From assembly GCA_945834475.1 (NCBI GenBank), contig CAMAHK010000007.1, positions 1-53,293 of the forward strand: 53,293 bases of DNA. Direction: 5' to 3'. This DNA comes from an uncultured Verrucomicrobiota bacterium (lineage in GTDB: Bacteria; Verrucomicrobiota; Kiritimatiellia; RFP12; UBA1067). Position numbers and translations under genes: made by a program. Position 1 is the first letter of the stretch; each line of letters begins with the position of its first letter. Positions 39,680-49,020 of the stretch are shown in pieces. Below the pieces are notes generated by a model, which ran no database searches, was not told the origin of the DNA, and worked only from the letters and a program-made list of their open reading frames with translations.

Positions 39680-41068
39680 TTAGAACTTGAAGTCGACCTG
39701 CCAGCGGACGAAGTACGCGGGCTTGTCCGTCTCGTAGTAGTCGCCCGGATTGAAGAACTCGGCGAGAACATGGCCGAAGACCTCGACGCCGCGCTCCGTC
39801 TCGCTATTGAAGATATCCTGGCGCATCGTGTTCGTGAAGATCGGGAAGTCGTAGCGCAAGAACGTCTGGAAGCCCTTGAAGGTGCCGTTGCCGCCACCGA
39901 GATGGTCCTGCGTCGCCGCGAAGATCGGCGCGAACTGCGCGGAGACCTTGTGGTACTTGCCGAAGTCGACGCCCATCGTCAGCTTCGGATAGTGACAGTT
40001 CGACCACCAGCCGACGCCGTAGTGCGTGCCGTAGAGAAACATCTCGGACTCGACCGCGCCGCGCGCCCACATCGGATCCCACGTGCCGTGGCCGCCGTCG
40101 GCCGTCGCCGCGTCCTTGCTGCCGCTCTTGTACTCGTAGCCGAACTTGGCGAACGGCTTCCACCCCTCGCGCGCGCTCTTCCAGTTCGCGCCCGCATAGG
40201 TGCTCGCACCGTAAAGCGTCTTGCCGCCCGCGTCGCCGACCTGGCCCATCGCCTCGAGTTGCAGCGACCACTCTTCGTCAAGACGAGGCATCACCTTCGC
40301 GCCGACCAGCTCGCGCTGGCTGCGCGGACGCTTTCCGTACTTCGGGTGACGATACGAGGCCGTGTTCTTCTGCATCACGAAGAGCTGATACGGCACGTTC
40401 TCCGCGAGCTTGTCGCTCCAGATCGCGCCGAAGCCCCAGTCGTCCATGTCGGGCTCGGCCCCGCCAAGACTAGTCAGGCCACGGTGCTTGCTCCGGTCGG
40501 TGCCCCAGCGGACATCCGAATCGTCGAAGTTGTAGAGCGCGAACAGGTCGAGCCGACGGTCGTCCTCGAAGTTGAAGCCGACGCGGACCATGTCCGAATA
40601 GGTCGTGCGCGAACCATCGCCCGGCGTGCCATCGACGAAGATGTGGTCAAGCCCATAGAGGAAGAGCATGTCCTGACGACCGATCGAGAAGTCCAGAAGA
40701 CCATCGAAGAGATCCTTCGCCTCCAGGAAGAGGTTATCGAGAATCAGCTCGTCCGGGAAGGTGTTCGCGTTGTTCCAGGGCTTCACGTACCACTTGCACT
40801 CGTCGGCGACACGCGTGTAGAGGCGCCAGGTCGACTCGTTCTGCGTCACGCCCTTGATCTCGCCCCAGGCGCGGGCACGGAAGCGGATCCAGTTCGTGTA
40901 CTTGCGCACGGCGAACGAACCCGCACGGCCGCCGCCCGGCAAGCCGGGGAGATGGTCCATGATCTCCTGGCGAATGCGCAGATCCGCCCCGGCATTGAAG
41001 TCTATGTCAGCCAAGGCGCTGCCAATGAGAATGAACGAGAAAAGTCCGGTGCTCACGAGGTGTTTCAT
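39680..41068 (-). CDS. Outer-membrane beta-barrel protein (alginate-export/porin-like)
   Basis: This 462-residue protein has a signal peptide (MKHLVSTGLFSFILIGSALA) and then alternating amphipathic strands, ending in VRWQVDFKF with the terminal Phe typical of BAM-assembled barrels. RIRQEIMDH, FRARAWGEIKG and LLDFSIGRQD resemble the alginate-export (AlgE-like) group. The solute is unknown. It follows lpxD by about 30 bases with an AGGAAAA ribosome-binding site. Its presence right behind bamA-skp-lpxD fits outer-membrane biogenesis. Confidence 0.82.
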   Translation of the reverse strand: MKHLVSTGLFSFILIGSALADIDFNAGADLRIRQEIMDHLPGLPGGGRAGSFAVRKYTNWIRFRARAWGEIKGVTQNESTWRLYTRVADECKWYVKPWNNANTFPDELILDNLFLEAKDLFDGLLDFSIGRQDMLFLYGLDHIFVDGTPGDGSRTTYSDMVRVGFNFEDDRRLDLFALYNFDDSDVRWGTDRSKHRGLTSLGGAEPDMDDWGFGAIWSDKLAENVPYQLFVMQKNTASYRHPKYGKRPRSQRELVGAKVMPRLDEEWSLQLEAMGQVGDAGGKTLYGASTYAGANWKSAREGWKPFAKFGYEYKSGSKDAATADGGHGTWDPMWARGAVESEMFLYGTHYGVGWWSNCHYPKLTMGVDFGKYHKVSAQFAPIFAATQDHLGGGNGTFKGFQTFLRYDFPIFTNTMRQDIFNSETERGVEVFGHVLAEFFNPGDYYETDKPAYFVRWQVDFKF

Positions 41069-41097
41069 CAGGTTTTCCTATTCATCGGATGACAGCT

Positions 41098-42129
41098 TTA
41101 GGACTTCAGACTTTCGACATCGGACTTAAGAGCCTTGAGTTCGGCGCGGACCTTGGCCATCTGCTTCGGCAGGAGGACGCGGGCGCCGAAGTCCTTCATC
41201 GACTCGGCCGGCGCGCCGATCACGTACTTGACCGAGCCGTCGAGCGACTGGGGAACGCCCGCCTGGGGACCAACCTGGACGCCGTCGGCGATCTTGATGT
41301 GTCCCGAAATGCCAGCCTGCGCCCAGATGAGGCAGCCCTTGCCGATCTGCGTCGAGCCCGCGACACCCGCCTGGGCGATGATGCCCGAGTAGCCCGCGAC
41401 CTTGACGTTATGGCCGATCTGGACGAGGTTGTCGATCTTCGTCATCGGTCCGATATACGTGCGGCCGATGCGCGCGCGGTCGATCGTCGTGTTCGAGCCG
41501 ATCTCGACGCCATCCCCGAGCTCGACGATGCCGAGCTGCGGAATCTTCTCGATCTTGATGCCCGTAAGGCCGATGGACGTCGTGTAGCCGTAGCCGTCGC
41601 CGCCGATGCGAACGCCGCAGTGGAGGATCACCTGCTTGCCGAGGACAGACCCCTCGCGAAGCGTGACCTGTGGATAGAGGTGACAGTCGTCGCCGAGCTT
41701 GCAGTTCTCGCCGATGAAGACCTGCGCCTCGATGACGCAGTCGTCGCCGATCGTCGTACCCTTCTCGATGACCGTAAAGGGACCGATGTGAACGCGCTTG
41801 CCAAGCTTGACGCTCGAATCGACGATGGCCGTCGGATGGACGCCGGGCTCGCGCTTCGGCGCGGGCGGCGCGAAGATCTCGGCCGCCTTCATGCAGGCCT
41901 CGTTCGGTTCCTTCACGCGGATAATCGAACACGGCGCGCCGTGATCCCAGTCCTTCGGTAACAACACCGCGGAGGCCTTCGTCTCCTGCACGAGCTTCAC
42001 GTGCTTCGGGTCCTTGCAAAAGCTGAGGTCACCTGTGCGGGCTTCCTCGAGTCCGGCACAGGCGACAATGTCAACGTCCTTCCCCTCGAGCGAACCGCCG
42101 AGGGTCTTCGCAAGCTCACTTGCCTTCAT
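41098..42129 (-). CDS. lpxD: UDP-3-O-acylglucosamine N-acyltransferase
   Basis: This 343-residue enzyme of lipid A synthesis has an N-terminal uridine-binding domain. A left-handed beta-helix of hexapeptide repeats follows, from HPTAIVDSSVKLGKRVHIGP through IGHNVKVAGYSGIIAQAGVAGS, where the His is the catalytic base. The start at 42129 overlaps skp by 14 bases. The C-terminal residues SDVESLKS and the stop codon are encoded by a heptamer repeat, so the very end of the protein appears to be newly acquired. It indicates that the organism makes lipopolysaccharide. Confidence 0.95.
   Translation of the reverse strand: MKASELAKTLGGSLEGKDVDIVACAGLEEARTGDLSFCKDPKHVKLVQETKASAVLLPKDWDHGAPCSIIRVKEPNEACMKAAEIFAPPAPKREPGVHPTAIVDSSVKLGKRVHIGPFTVIEKGTTIGDDCVIEAQVFIGENCKLGDDCHLYPQVTLREGSVLGKQVILHCGVRIGGDGYGYTTSIGLTGIKIEKIPQLGIVELGDGVEIGSNTTIDRARIGRTYIGPMTKIDNLVQIGHNVKVAGYSGIIAQAGVAGSTQIGKGCLIWAQAGISGHIKIADGVQVGPQAGVPQSLDGSVKYVIGAPAESMKDFGARVLLPKQMAKVRAELKALKSDVESLKS
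41100..41127 (-). repeat. 7-base tandem repeat forming the end of lpxD
   Basis: Plus-strand units are AGGACTT, CAGACTT, TCGACAT and CGGACTT, with a fifth, weaker CAGCTTT before them. The array includes the stop codon and last codons of lpxD. Confidence 0.7.
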
Positions 42130-42679
42130 TCTTCTCCTTGCCCTTGACCTTCGCGGGATCAACGCCCATGTCCTTGAGGAGGTCGTTCGTGACATCAAAC
42201 GAGTCCTTCGAATACGCGATGACATTCGTGTCGAGGATCAGGTCGTAGCCATTCGCCTCGGCATACTTCTTGATGCGGGCGCGAAGGTCCTCCGTCGTCG
42301 CCTTCATGAGACGCGCGCGGTCGTCCTGGAGATCCTGGTTGCCGCGCATCATTTCGGAACGATAGCGCTGCTCGATCTGGATGAGCTTCTGCTGGATGTC
42401 CTGGATCTTCTTCTCGACATCGGCCTTCGCCTTCTCGTTCAACATCGGGTTGCGCATCTGCTCGACGAGCTTCTTGCCCTCGGCCTGCAACGCCTCGCCC
42501 TCGGACTTGATCTCCTCGCCCTTCTTCTCAAGGTCCTTGCTCTTCGACTCCATGAACTTCTCGTTCCGGTCGTAATCGGGATGGTTGCGGACGAGCACCA
42601 GCACGTCCACCGTCGCCAACTTCATCTCGGCCAGAGCCACCACCGGCACCATCATCAACCCGAAAACCAGCTTCTTCAT
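42116..42679 (-). CDS. skp: OmpH/Skp-family periplasmic chaperone
   Basis: This 187-residue protein has a signal peptide (MKKLVFGLMMVPVVALA) followed by a long charged coiled coil (about residues 35-125) and the conserved YDLILDTNVIAY-like C-terminal strand. It escorts unfolded outer-membrane proteins through the periplasm to BamA. It lies between bamA and lpxD, the classical order. Its ribosome-binding site GAGGGTG lies inside the heptamer repeat between bamA and skp. It overlaps lpxD by 14 bases. Confidence 0.93.
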   Translation of the reverse strand: MKKLVFGLMMVPVVALAEMKLATVDVLVLVRNHPDYDRNEKFMESKSKDLEKKGEEIKSEGEALQAEGKKLVEQMRNPMLNEKAKADVEKKIQDIQQKLIQIEQRYRSEMMRGNQDLQDDRARLMKATTEDLRARIKKYAEANGYDLILDTNVIAYSKDSFDVTNDLLKDMGVDPAKVKGKEKNEGK

Positions 42680-42680
42680 T

Positions 42681-42714
42681 TTATCACCCTCGCTTATCGC
42701 TTATCGCTTATCAC
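42681..42714 (-). repeat. 7-base tandem repeat between bamA and skp
   Basis: Plus-strand units are TTATCAC, CCTCGC (six bases), TTATCGC, TTATCGC and TTATCAC. They fill the whole bamA-skp gap, and the divergent unit supplies the skp ribosome-binding site. The reverse complement, GTGATAA, matches the AAGTGAT units of the second dus repeat. Confidence 0.75.
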
Positions 42715-42715
42715 T

Positions 42716-45133
42716 TTAGAAATCGTACCCCACCGAGAAGGAGAACAGCTCCTTGCTCGCGTGACTGGGCTTCTTGATCGGCACACCGAAGTCCAGACGG
42801 ATCGGGAACATCGGAATGTCCAGGCGGAAACCAAGGCCGACCGTCCAGGCGAAGTTGTCCGAGAAGTCGAAGTCAAACTCGTCCTCGGTTACCGCGCCCA
42901 AGTCGGTGAAGCCCGCGACGCGGAACATCTTCACGATCGGCACCGTATACTCAAAGTTCGCGCAACCAAGAGTCTGACCGCCCCACGGATCGTACGAACC
43001 CGAACCCGTGCGACGGATCATCGGCGCGACATTGCGGTATTCGATGCCACGGATGGACTTCGGTCCGCCAAGGAACATGCGGTTGTAGATCGGCACGTCA
43101 CCGCTGAAGGCATCGATCGTCTCGACACGGAAGTTCGCCATGAACACGTGGTTGTACCGCTTCCAGGTCGTCCAGTAGTGGCGGTAGTTGACGCCGAGAC
43201 GCCAGTACTCGTTGTCGCCAGCCGGGGCGATGTCGCCGAAGATGCGGGCCCGATAGCCGCGTGTCGCAATGCGCGCGTTATCTCGTTCGTCCTTCAGCCA
43301 GAACAGATGGATAACCGGCTCGAATGCGTCGCCGTACATGCGATCTTCCTCGCGAAAGGCCTGAATCGAGCGGCCCTTCAGATCATACCAACCCGAATCG
43401 ACGTCGTCAAACTCAATGAATTCTCCCGAAAGCCCAACACCCAGCCGGCCGAAGGGATCCCAGGTCGGCCAGAACTTCACCGGATAAGCGAGCGACGCAT
43501 TCGCACCCGAACGGATCAAGTCATACTGATCATACCAACGCAGGCGACGGTACGCATCAACGGAAAGTTCCAGCATGCGGTCGAGGAAGTATGGCTCGAC
43601 AACGCCGACCTCGGCGCTCTGGTAGCGCGGGCCCCACGCCACGTAAGCACGACCCTTCTGGCCCGCGCCGCGGAACAACTTCGACGGCGCGAAGAGGTCG
43701 AAGTTGTTCTGGTTGACTTCGGCGGAGACATAGACCGAATCGACGGACGAGGCGCCGATGCCTACCATGAACGAGCCGGTGTTCTTCTCGGCCACCTCAT
43801 AGACGAGATTGCGGTACTCGGCGCCTTTCGCATCCTTGCCCTTGTCGGACGCCTTGAGCGTGTAGTCGACACGTGAGAAGTAGTCCAGATTCTCCAGGCG
43901 CTTCTTGGAACGATCCGCGCGATCCTCGAGCATACGGTCTCCAGGACCAAGCGCGATTTCGCGGCGAATCACCTTGTCCTTCGTGTAGTCGTTGCCGCGG
44001 ATCCTCACTTCGTCGATGACGACCGGCACGCCCTCGGTGACCTGGAAGATGAGATTGACCGCCTCCGGATCGCTGGCGGACGGAATGTGCTTAACGACGA
44101 CGCGCGTATCCGCAAGACCGAGATCGCCCGAACCGACCGTGACCTTGATGCGATGAGCCGCCTCGTCAAGGACAGACTGCGACGCCACCGAACCCTCTTC
44201 CGGCAGATCGCTCTTCGCCTTGACGTCGTCCTCGGAATAACGCGTGAGCCCGCGAATCAGTATCTTGCCGATGCGGTAACGCGGCCCCTCGACGACAGAG
44301 AAGACCAGGTTAACCTTCTCGCCATCCTCCGTCAGCGCCATTTCAGGCCCCGTCACACGCACATCGAGAAAGCCATGATTGCGAAAGACCTCGGCGATCT
44401 TGTTGCAGCACTGCACGCGCTGGTCGTAGGTGACGGGCGCATCAGCGAACCAGCCGAAGGGATTCCACCACGGATAGTCGCTCACCGCCTCGTGCAGCTC
44501 GACCGCGTCGAACGAGCCCTCTTCGATCGAGTAGAAGGGATTCAGGTTGCGCGACATCGCCGATGTCTCGACCGCATGCGCGGCTCCGGCGAAAACAACG
44601 CCCGCCACCTTCCGACGCACACCTTCGTCCACGATGAACGTGACCGTCGCGTCGTTGCCTGAAAGAAGCGTCACCTTGGGCGTCACCTTGGCGTCCGCAA
44701 AGTTCTTCTTCTGGTAGGCGAGGCGAACCTTTGCCGCCGCCGCCGCGAGATCGGCCTCGCCATAGAGAAAGCCGTCTTTCAGCTCGGACTCCTTCGAGAT
44801 CTTAGACTCGCTGAAGAAGTCACAGCCCTCAACGACGAGCGGCTGAAGATAGCGAACCTTGCGCTTGACGTAGAAAACAACCTCAACACCGTCCGTCACA
44901 TCGATCTTGTCGGCCGTGATCTCCTCGAACTCGCCGGAGTCCTTGAGCGTCGTGATGTCGCGCGTCACCGCCACGGGATCGTAGTCGGCGCCGACTTTCG
45001 TCTGGCAACGGCTCGCGACCGCACCTATATCACCACCGAAGCCGTCAAGCGCCTTGACCTTGACATCCTTCACCGTCGCCGCAACGACGGAAAGGACTTG
45101 GGCAACCGAGAACAGAAGTGTGAGCTTTTTCAT
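42716..45133 (-). CDS. bamA: Outer-membrane protein assembly factor BamA
   Basis: This 805-residue protein has a signal peptide, then POTRA domains over about residues 20-430, for example GCDFFSESKISKESELKDGF and IRGNDYTKDKVIRREIAL. A C-terminal 16-strand barrel contains the surface and lock motifs FLGGPKSIRGIEYR and ends FSFSVGYDF. It is the central insertase of the BAM complex. It starts 24 bases after the helicase stop and is followed by skp and lpxD. Confidence 0.96.
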   Translation of the reverse strand: MKKLTLLFSVAQVLSVVAATVKDVKVKALDGFGGDIGAVASRCQTKVGADYDPVAVTRDITTLKDSGEFEEITADKIDVTDGVEVVFYVKRKVRYLQPLVVEGCDFFSESKISKESELKDGFLYGEADLAAAAAKVRLAYQKKNFADAKVTPKVTLLSGNDATVTFIVDEGVRRKVAGVVFAGAAHAVETSAMSRNLNPFYSIEEGSFDAVELHEAVSDYPWWNPFGWFADAPVTYDQRVQCCNKIAEVFRNHGFLDVRVTGPEMALTEDGEKVNLVFSVVEGPRYRIGKILIRGLTRYSEDDVKAKSDLPEEGSVASQSVLDEAAHRIKVTVGSGDLGLADTRVVVKHIPSASDPEAVNLIFQVTEGVPVVIDEVRIRGNDYTKDKVIRREIALGPGDRMLEDRADRSKKRLENLDYFSRVDYTLKASDKGKDAKGAEYRNLVYEVAEKNTGSFMVGIGASSVDSVYVSAEVNQNNFDLFAPSKLFRGAGQKGRAYVAWGPRYQSAEVGVVEPYFLDRMLELSVDAYRRLRWYDQYDLIRSGANASLAYPVKFWPTWDPFGRLGVGLSGEFIEFDDVDSGWYDLKGRSIQAFREEDRMYGDAFEPVIHLFWLKDERDNARIATRGYRARIFGDIAPAGDNEYWRLGVNYRHYWTTWKRYNHVFMANFRVETIDAFSGDVPIYNRMFLGGPKSIRGIEYRNVAPMIRRTGSGSYDPWGGQTLGCANFEYTVPIVKMFRVAGFTDLGAVTEDEFDFDFSDNFAWTVGLGFRLDIPMFPIRLDFGVPIKKPSHASKELFSFSVGYDF

Positions 45134-45157
45134 AGGTTGTATCTTCCTGCAAAGGTG

Positions 45158-47029
<1,872 letters not shown>

Positions 47030-47040
47030 GTCTGAAACAA

Positions 47041-47112
47041 TGACTGAATGACTGAATGACTGAATAACCGAATTGGCGAATGGGCGAATGGACGAATGGA
47101 CGAATTGGCGAA
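47041..47112. repeat. 8-base tandem repeat, nine units, upstream of the helicase gene
   Basis: The units are three copies of TGACTGAA, then TAACCGAA, TTGGCGAA, TGGGCGAA, TGGACGAA, TGGACGAA and TTGGCGAA. All share T-n-n-n-(C/T)-GAA. The array begins 12 bases upstream of the helicase start codon and so occupies its expected leader. Confidence 0.85.
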
Positions 47113-47133
47113 TTGCTCCGGCCCTTCGAAACG

Positions 47134-47197
47134 CGAATTGTCGAATACCTACGCGGCTTGCGCCTTTCGGTGATTCGACAATTCGGTGATTCGGTTA
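47134..47197. repeat. Perfect 13-bp inverted repeat with an opposite-facing 8-base array
   Basis: CGAATTGTCGAAT (47134-47146) and ATTCGACAATTCG (47173-47185) are perfect reverse complements with a 26-base loop. TTCGGTGA, TTCGACAA, TTCGGTGA and TTCGGTTA (47166-47197) form a second array whose core is the reverse complement of the first array's CGAA. The hairpin lies 24 bases after the rpsI stop and may end or stabilise that transcript. Confidence 0.8.
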
Positions 47198-47209
47198 TTT
47201 CTTCCCGAA

Positions 47210-47611
47210 TTAACGCTTCGAGAACTGGAAGCGCTTACGAGCACCGGGCTGACCGGGTTTCTTACGTTCCTTCATGCGGCTGTCGCGGGTCATGCAGCCG
47301 GCCTTCTTGAGCGCGGCGCGCGTGGTCTCGTCGGCCTCGACGAGCGCACGGGCAAGACCGTGACGGATCGCACCGGCCTGGCCGGAGATGCCGCCGCCCT
47401 TGGCGAAGCACACGACGTCGACCTTCTCCATGTCATAACCAGAGATCGCAACGGGCTGCTTGAGATAGTCGCGGAGAGCCTCGGACGGGATGTACGCCTC
47501 AAGCGCGACACCATTGACCGTCCAGTTGCCCTTGCCTTCGACGAGGTTCACACGAGCCGTCGCGGTTTTACGACGACCGGTACCAGCGGAAATTGCCTTC
47601 TTGGTAGCCAT
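47210..47611 (-). CDS. rpsI: 30S ribosomal protein S9
   Basis: This 133-residue protein shows GTGRRKTATARV near the N-terminus, GGGISGQAGAIRHGLARAL in the middle and the basic C-terminal tail ending KRFQFSKR that reaches the P-site tRNA. The ATG at 47611 is 9 bases from AGGAG and is preferred over one two codons upstream (47617), which would be only 3 bases away. It follows rplM by 16 bases. Confidence 0.96.
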   Translation of the reverse strand: MATKKAISAGTGRRKTATARVNLVEGKGNWTVNGVALEAYIPSEALRDYLKQPVAISGYDMEKVDVVCFAKGGGISGQAGAIRHGLARALVEADETTRAALKKAGCMTRDSRMKERKKPGQPGARKRFQFSKR

Positions 47612-47627
47612 TTTCAAAATCTCCTAA

Positions 47628-48059
47628 TTAGAGCTTGATCTCGACCGGCTTCTGCGCGGTGTGCGTGTGTTCGGCACCGGCGAAGACTTTCAGGCGCGTC
47701 ATCATCTTGCGCGCGATGTTGTTCTTCGGGAGCATGCCCCAGACGGCCTCGGCGATCATGCGATCGGGGTGGCTGGCACGCATCTCGGCGGCGGTGAAGG
47801 TCTTGCGGCCACCGCGGAAACCGGAGTAGCGCTGATATTCCTTCTGCTCTTCCTTCTTGCCCGTGAGCTTCACGAGCGCGGCATTCGTGACGATCACGAA
47901 CGCGCCCGCGTCAACGGACGGATCGAACGTCGCGAGATCCTTCGCGCGGAGCTTGTTGGCGGCGACAACGGCGAGACGGCCCAGCGAGACGTCCTTCGCG
48001 TCGATGTGATACCACGTGCGATTGTCGCCCGGGTTCGGAGCACGATAGCTCTTCTGCAT
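47628..48059 (-). CDS. rplM: 50S ribosomal protein L13
   Basis: This 143-residue protein carries WYHIDAKDVSLGRLAVVAAN and the later GMLPKNNIARKMMTRLKVFAGAEH motif of uL13, an early assembly protein of the large subunit. It pairs with rpsI in the universal rplM-rpsI operon. A leader of about 100 bases separates it from its promoter. The ribosome-binding region is purine-rich (AAAGAAAGAG). Confidence 0.96.
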   Translation of the reverse strand: MQKSYRAPNPGDNRTWYHIDAKDVSLGRLAVVAANKLRAKDLATFDPSVDAGAFVIVTNAALVKLTGKKEEQKEYQRYSGFRGGRKTFTAAEMRASHPDRMIAEAVWGMLPKNNIARKMMTRLKVFAGAEHTHTAQKPVEIKL

Positions 48060-48164
48060 CTTTACTTTTCTCTTTCTTTTGTGCGGATTTGTGCCCTTTA
48101 TCCGGGGTTTTGTCCGCGGTTAACACCTCGCAACCGGTTAGCCCCCGATCGCGATATTTGTGAT
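48060..48164 (-). promoter_or_regulatory. Leader of the rplM-rpsI mRNA with possible hairpin
   Basis: The leader is the longest between a promoter and a gene in this window. CGGTT (48117-48121) pairs with AACCG (48132-48136) around a 10-base loop, and ATCGCGAT near 48148-48155 is self-complementary. Leaders of rplM operons in other bacteria can bind L13 for autoregulation; whether this one does is unknown. Confidence 0.4.
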
Positions 48165-48194
48165 AGTGTATCAAAAAGATGTGGTTTGTGTCAA
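48165..48194 (-). promoter_or_regulatory. rplM-rpsI promoter overlapping the thiD stop codon
   Basis: A consensus TTGACA (48194-48189) and TACACT (48170-48165) are separated by 18 bases. The TGA stop of thiD (48173-48171) lies directly before the -10 and gives the extended TG. The -35 is thiD coding sequence. Confidence 0.8.
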
Positions 48195-49016
48195 CTGTGG
48201 AAAGCCTAGAACCCCGCAGTTGTCACCAACCCAATAGGAACGGGAGATCGCCGAATGCACCGTCGCCTTCGCGCCCCGAACCGCCGCCTCGAGATCACGC
48301 CCGAGCGCGAGCTCCGCCGCCAGCGACGCGGCAAGCGTACACCCCGTCCCATGCGTCGACACCGGGTTCGCCACCCACGGCAGCGGAATAGCCGTCGGGG
48401 AGGGGGCGCCCTCGCCCCCTTCTCTCGTGACCAGAACATCGACCGCCTCGCCCTCGTCGGTCGCATGACCGCCCTTCACAAGAACGGCACAGCCGAACTT
48501 CGCCTGAAGCGCCCGCGCCAGCACAATCGATGAAACTCCGCCGTCAACCTCAACCTCCGACCTCAACCTCATCCCGACCCCCAAGAGCGCTTCCGCCTCG
48601 GGGATGTTCGGTGTCAAGAGCGTCGCCTGCGGAAAGAGAAGTTCCTCCGCCGCGGCCATCGCCTCGTCGCTCACGAGTTTCGCGCCGCTCGTCGCGATCA
48701 TCACGGGATCGATCACCTTCTGAATCTCGGGATGAGCCTTCAGCCGCTCGGCGATAACCTCAATGACCTTGACATCAGCGAGCATTCCCGTCTTGAGCGC
48801 GGCGATGTCGTAGACGCCCAAAACCGCATCGAGCTGCGCGGCAACGAAATCGGCCGGCACGGAATGGATCGCCGAGACGCCGAACGGATTCTGCGCGGTG
48901 AGCGCCGTGAAGACCGTGCAGCCATGGAGACCGTAGGCATGAAATGCGCGGAGGTCCGCCTGGACCCCCGCGTTGCCACCGGAATCGCTTCCGGCGATCG
49001 TGAGACAGCACTTCAT
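48171..49016 (-). CDS. thiD: Hydroxymethylpyrimidine/phosphomethylpyrimidine kinase
   Basis: This 281-residue thiamine-pathway kinase has the N-terminal TIAGSDSGGNAGVQADL, the TALTAQNPFGV segment and the C-terminal STHGTGCTLAASLAAELALG anion-hole motif. Two stretches look inserted: RSEVEVDGG, from a hexamer repeat (48544-48575), and REGGEGAPSPT, from a GC-rich palindrome (48402-48419). It starts 4 bases after thrS, so it is co-transcribed with it. No other thiamine genes or TPP riboswitch are visible here. Confidence 0.93.
   Translation of the reverse strand: MKCCLTIAGSDSGGNAGVQADLRAFHAYGLHGCTVFTALTAQNPFGVSAIHSVPADFVAAQLDAVLGVYDIAALKTGMLADVKVIEVIAERLKAHPEIQKVIDPVMIATSGAKLVSDEAMAAAEELLFPQATLLTPNIPEAEALLGVGMRLRSEVEVDGGVSSIVLARALQAKFGCAVLVKGGHATDEGEAVDVLVTREGGEGAPSPTAIPLPWVANPVSTHGTGCTLAASLAAELALGRDLEAAVRGAKATVHSAISRSYWVGDNCGVLGFPQLTQTTSF
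48402..48419. repeat. GC-rich palindrome inside thiD
   Basis: GGGGGCG (48402-48408) and CGCCCCC (48413-48419) form a perfect 7-bp stem with a 4-base loop. They encode part of the GGEGAPSP loop shortly before the HGTGCT motif. Confidence 0.6.
48544..48575 (-). repeat. 6-base tandem repeat inside thiD
   Basis: Plus-strand units are TCAACC, TCAACC, TCCGACC (seven bases), TCAACC and TCATCC. They encode the RSEVEVDGG loop. Confidence 0.65.
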
Positions 49017-49020
49017 TCCG

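Noticed and set aside
38180-41092. A 970-codon plus-strand open frame opposite recN, asd and the porin gene
   Set aside because: It is the antisense shadow of three well-supported genes in GC-rich sequence. Its translation is Arg/Val/Asp-rich without motifs.
47041-47112. Octamer array considered as a CRISPR or iteron-type replication origin
   Set aside because: Units are contiguous without spacers, and there is no dnaA/rep gene, DnaA-box cluster or AT-rich unwinding region next to it.
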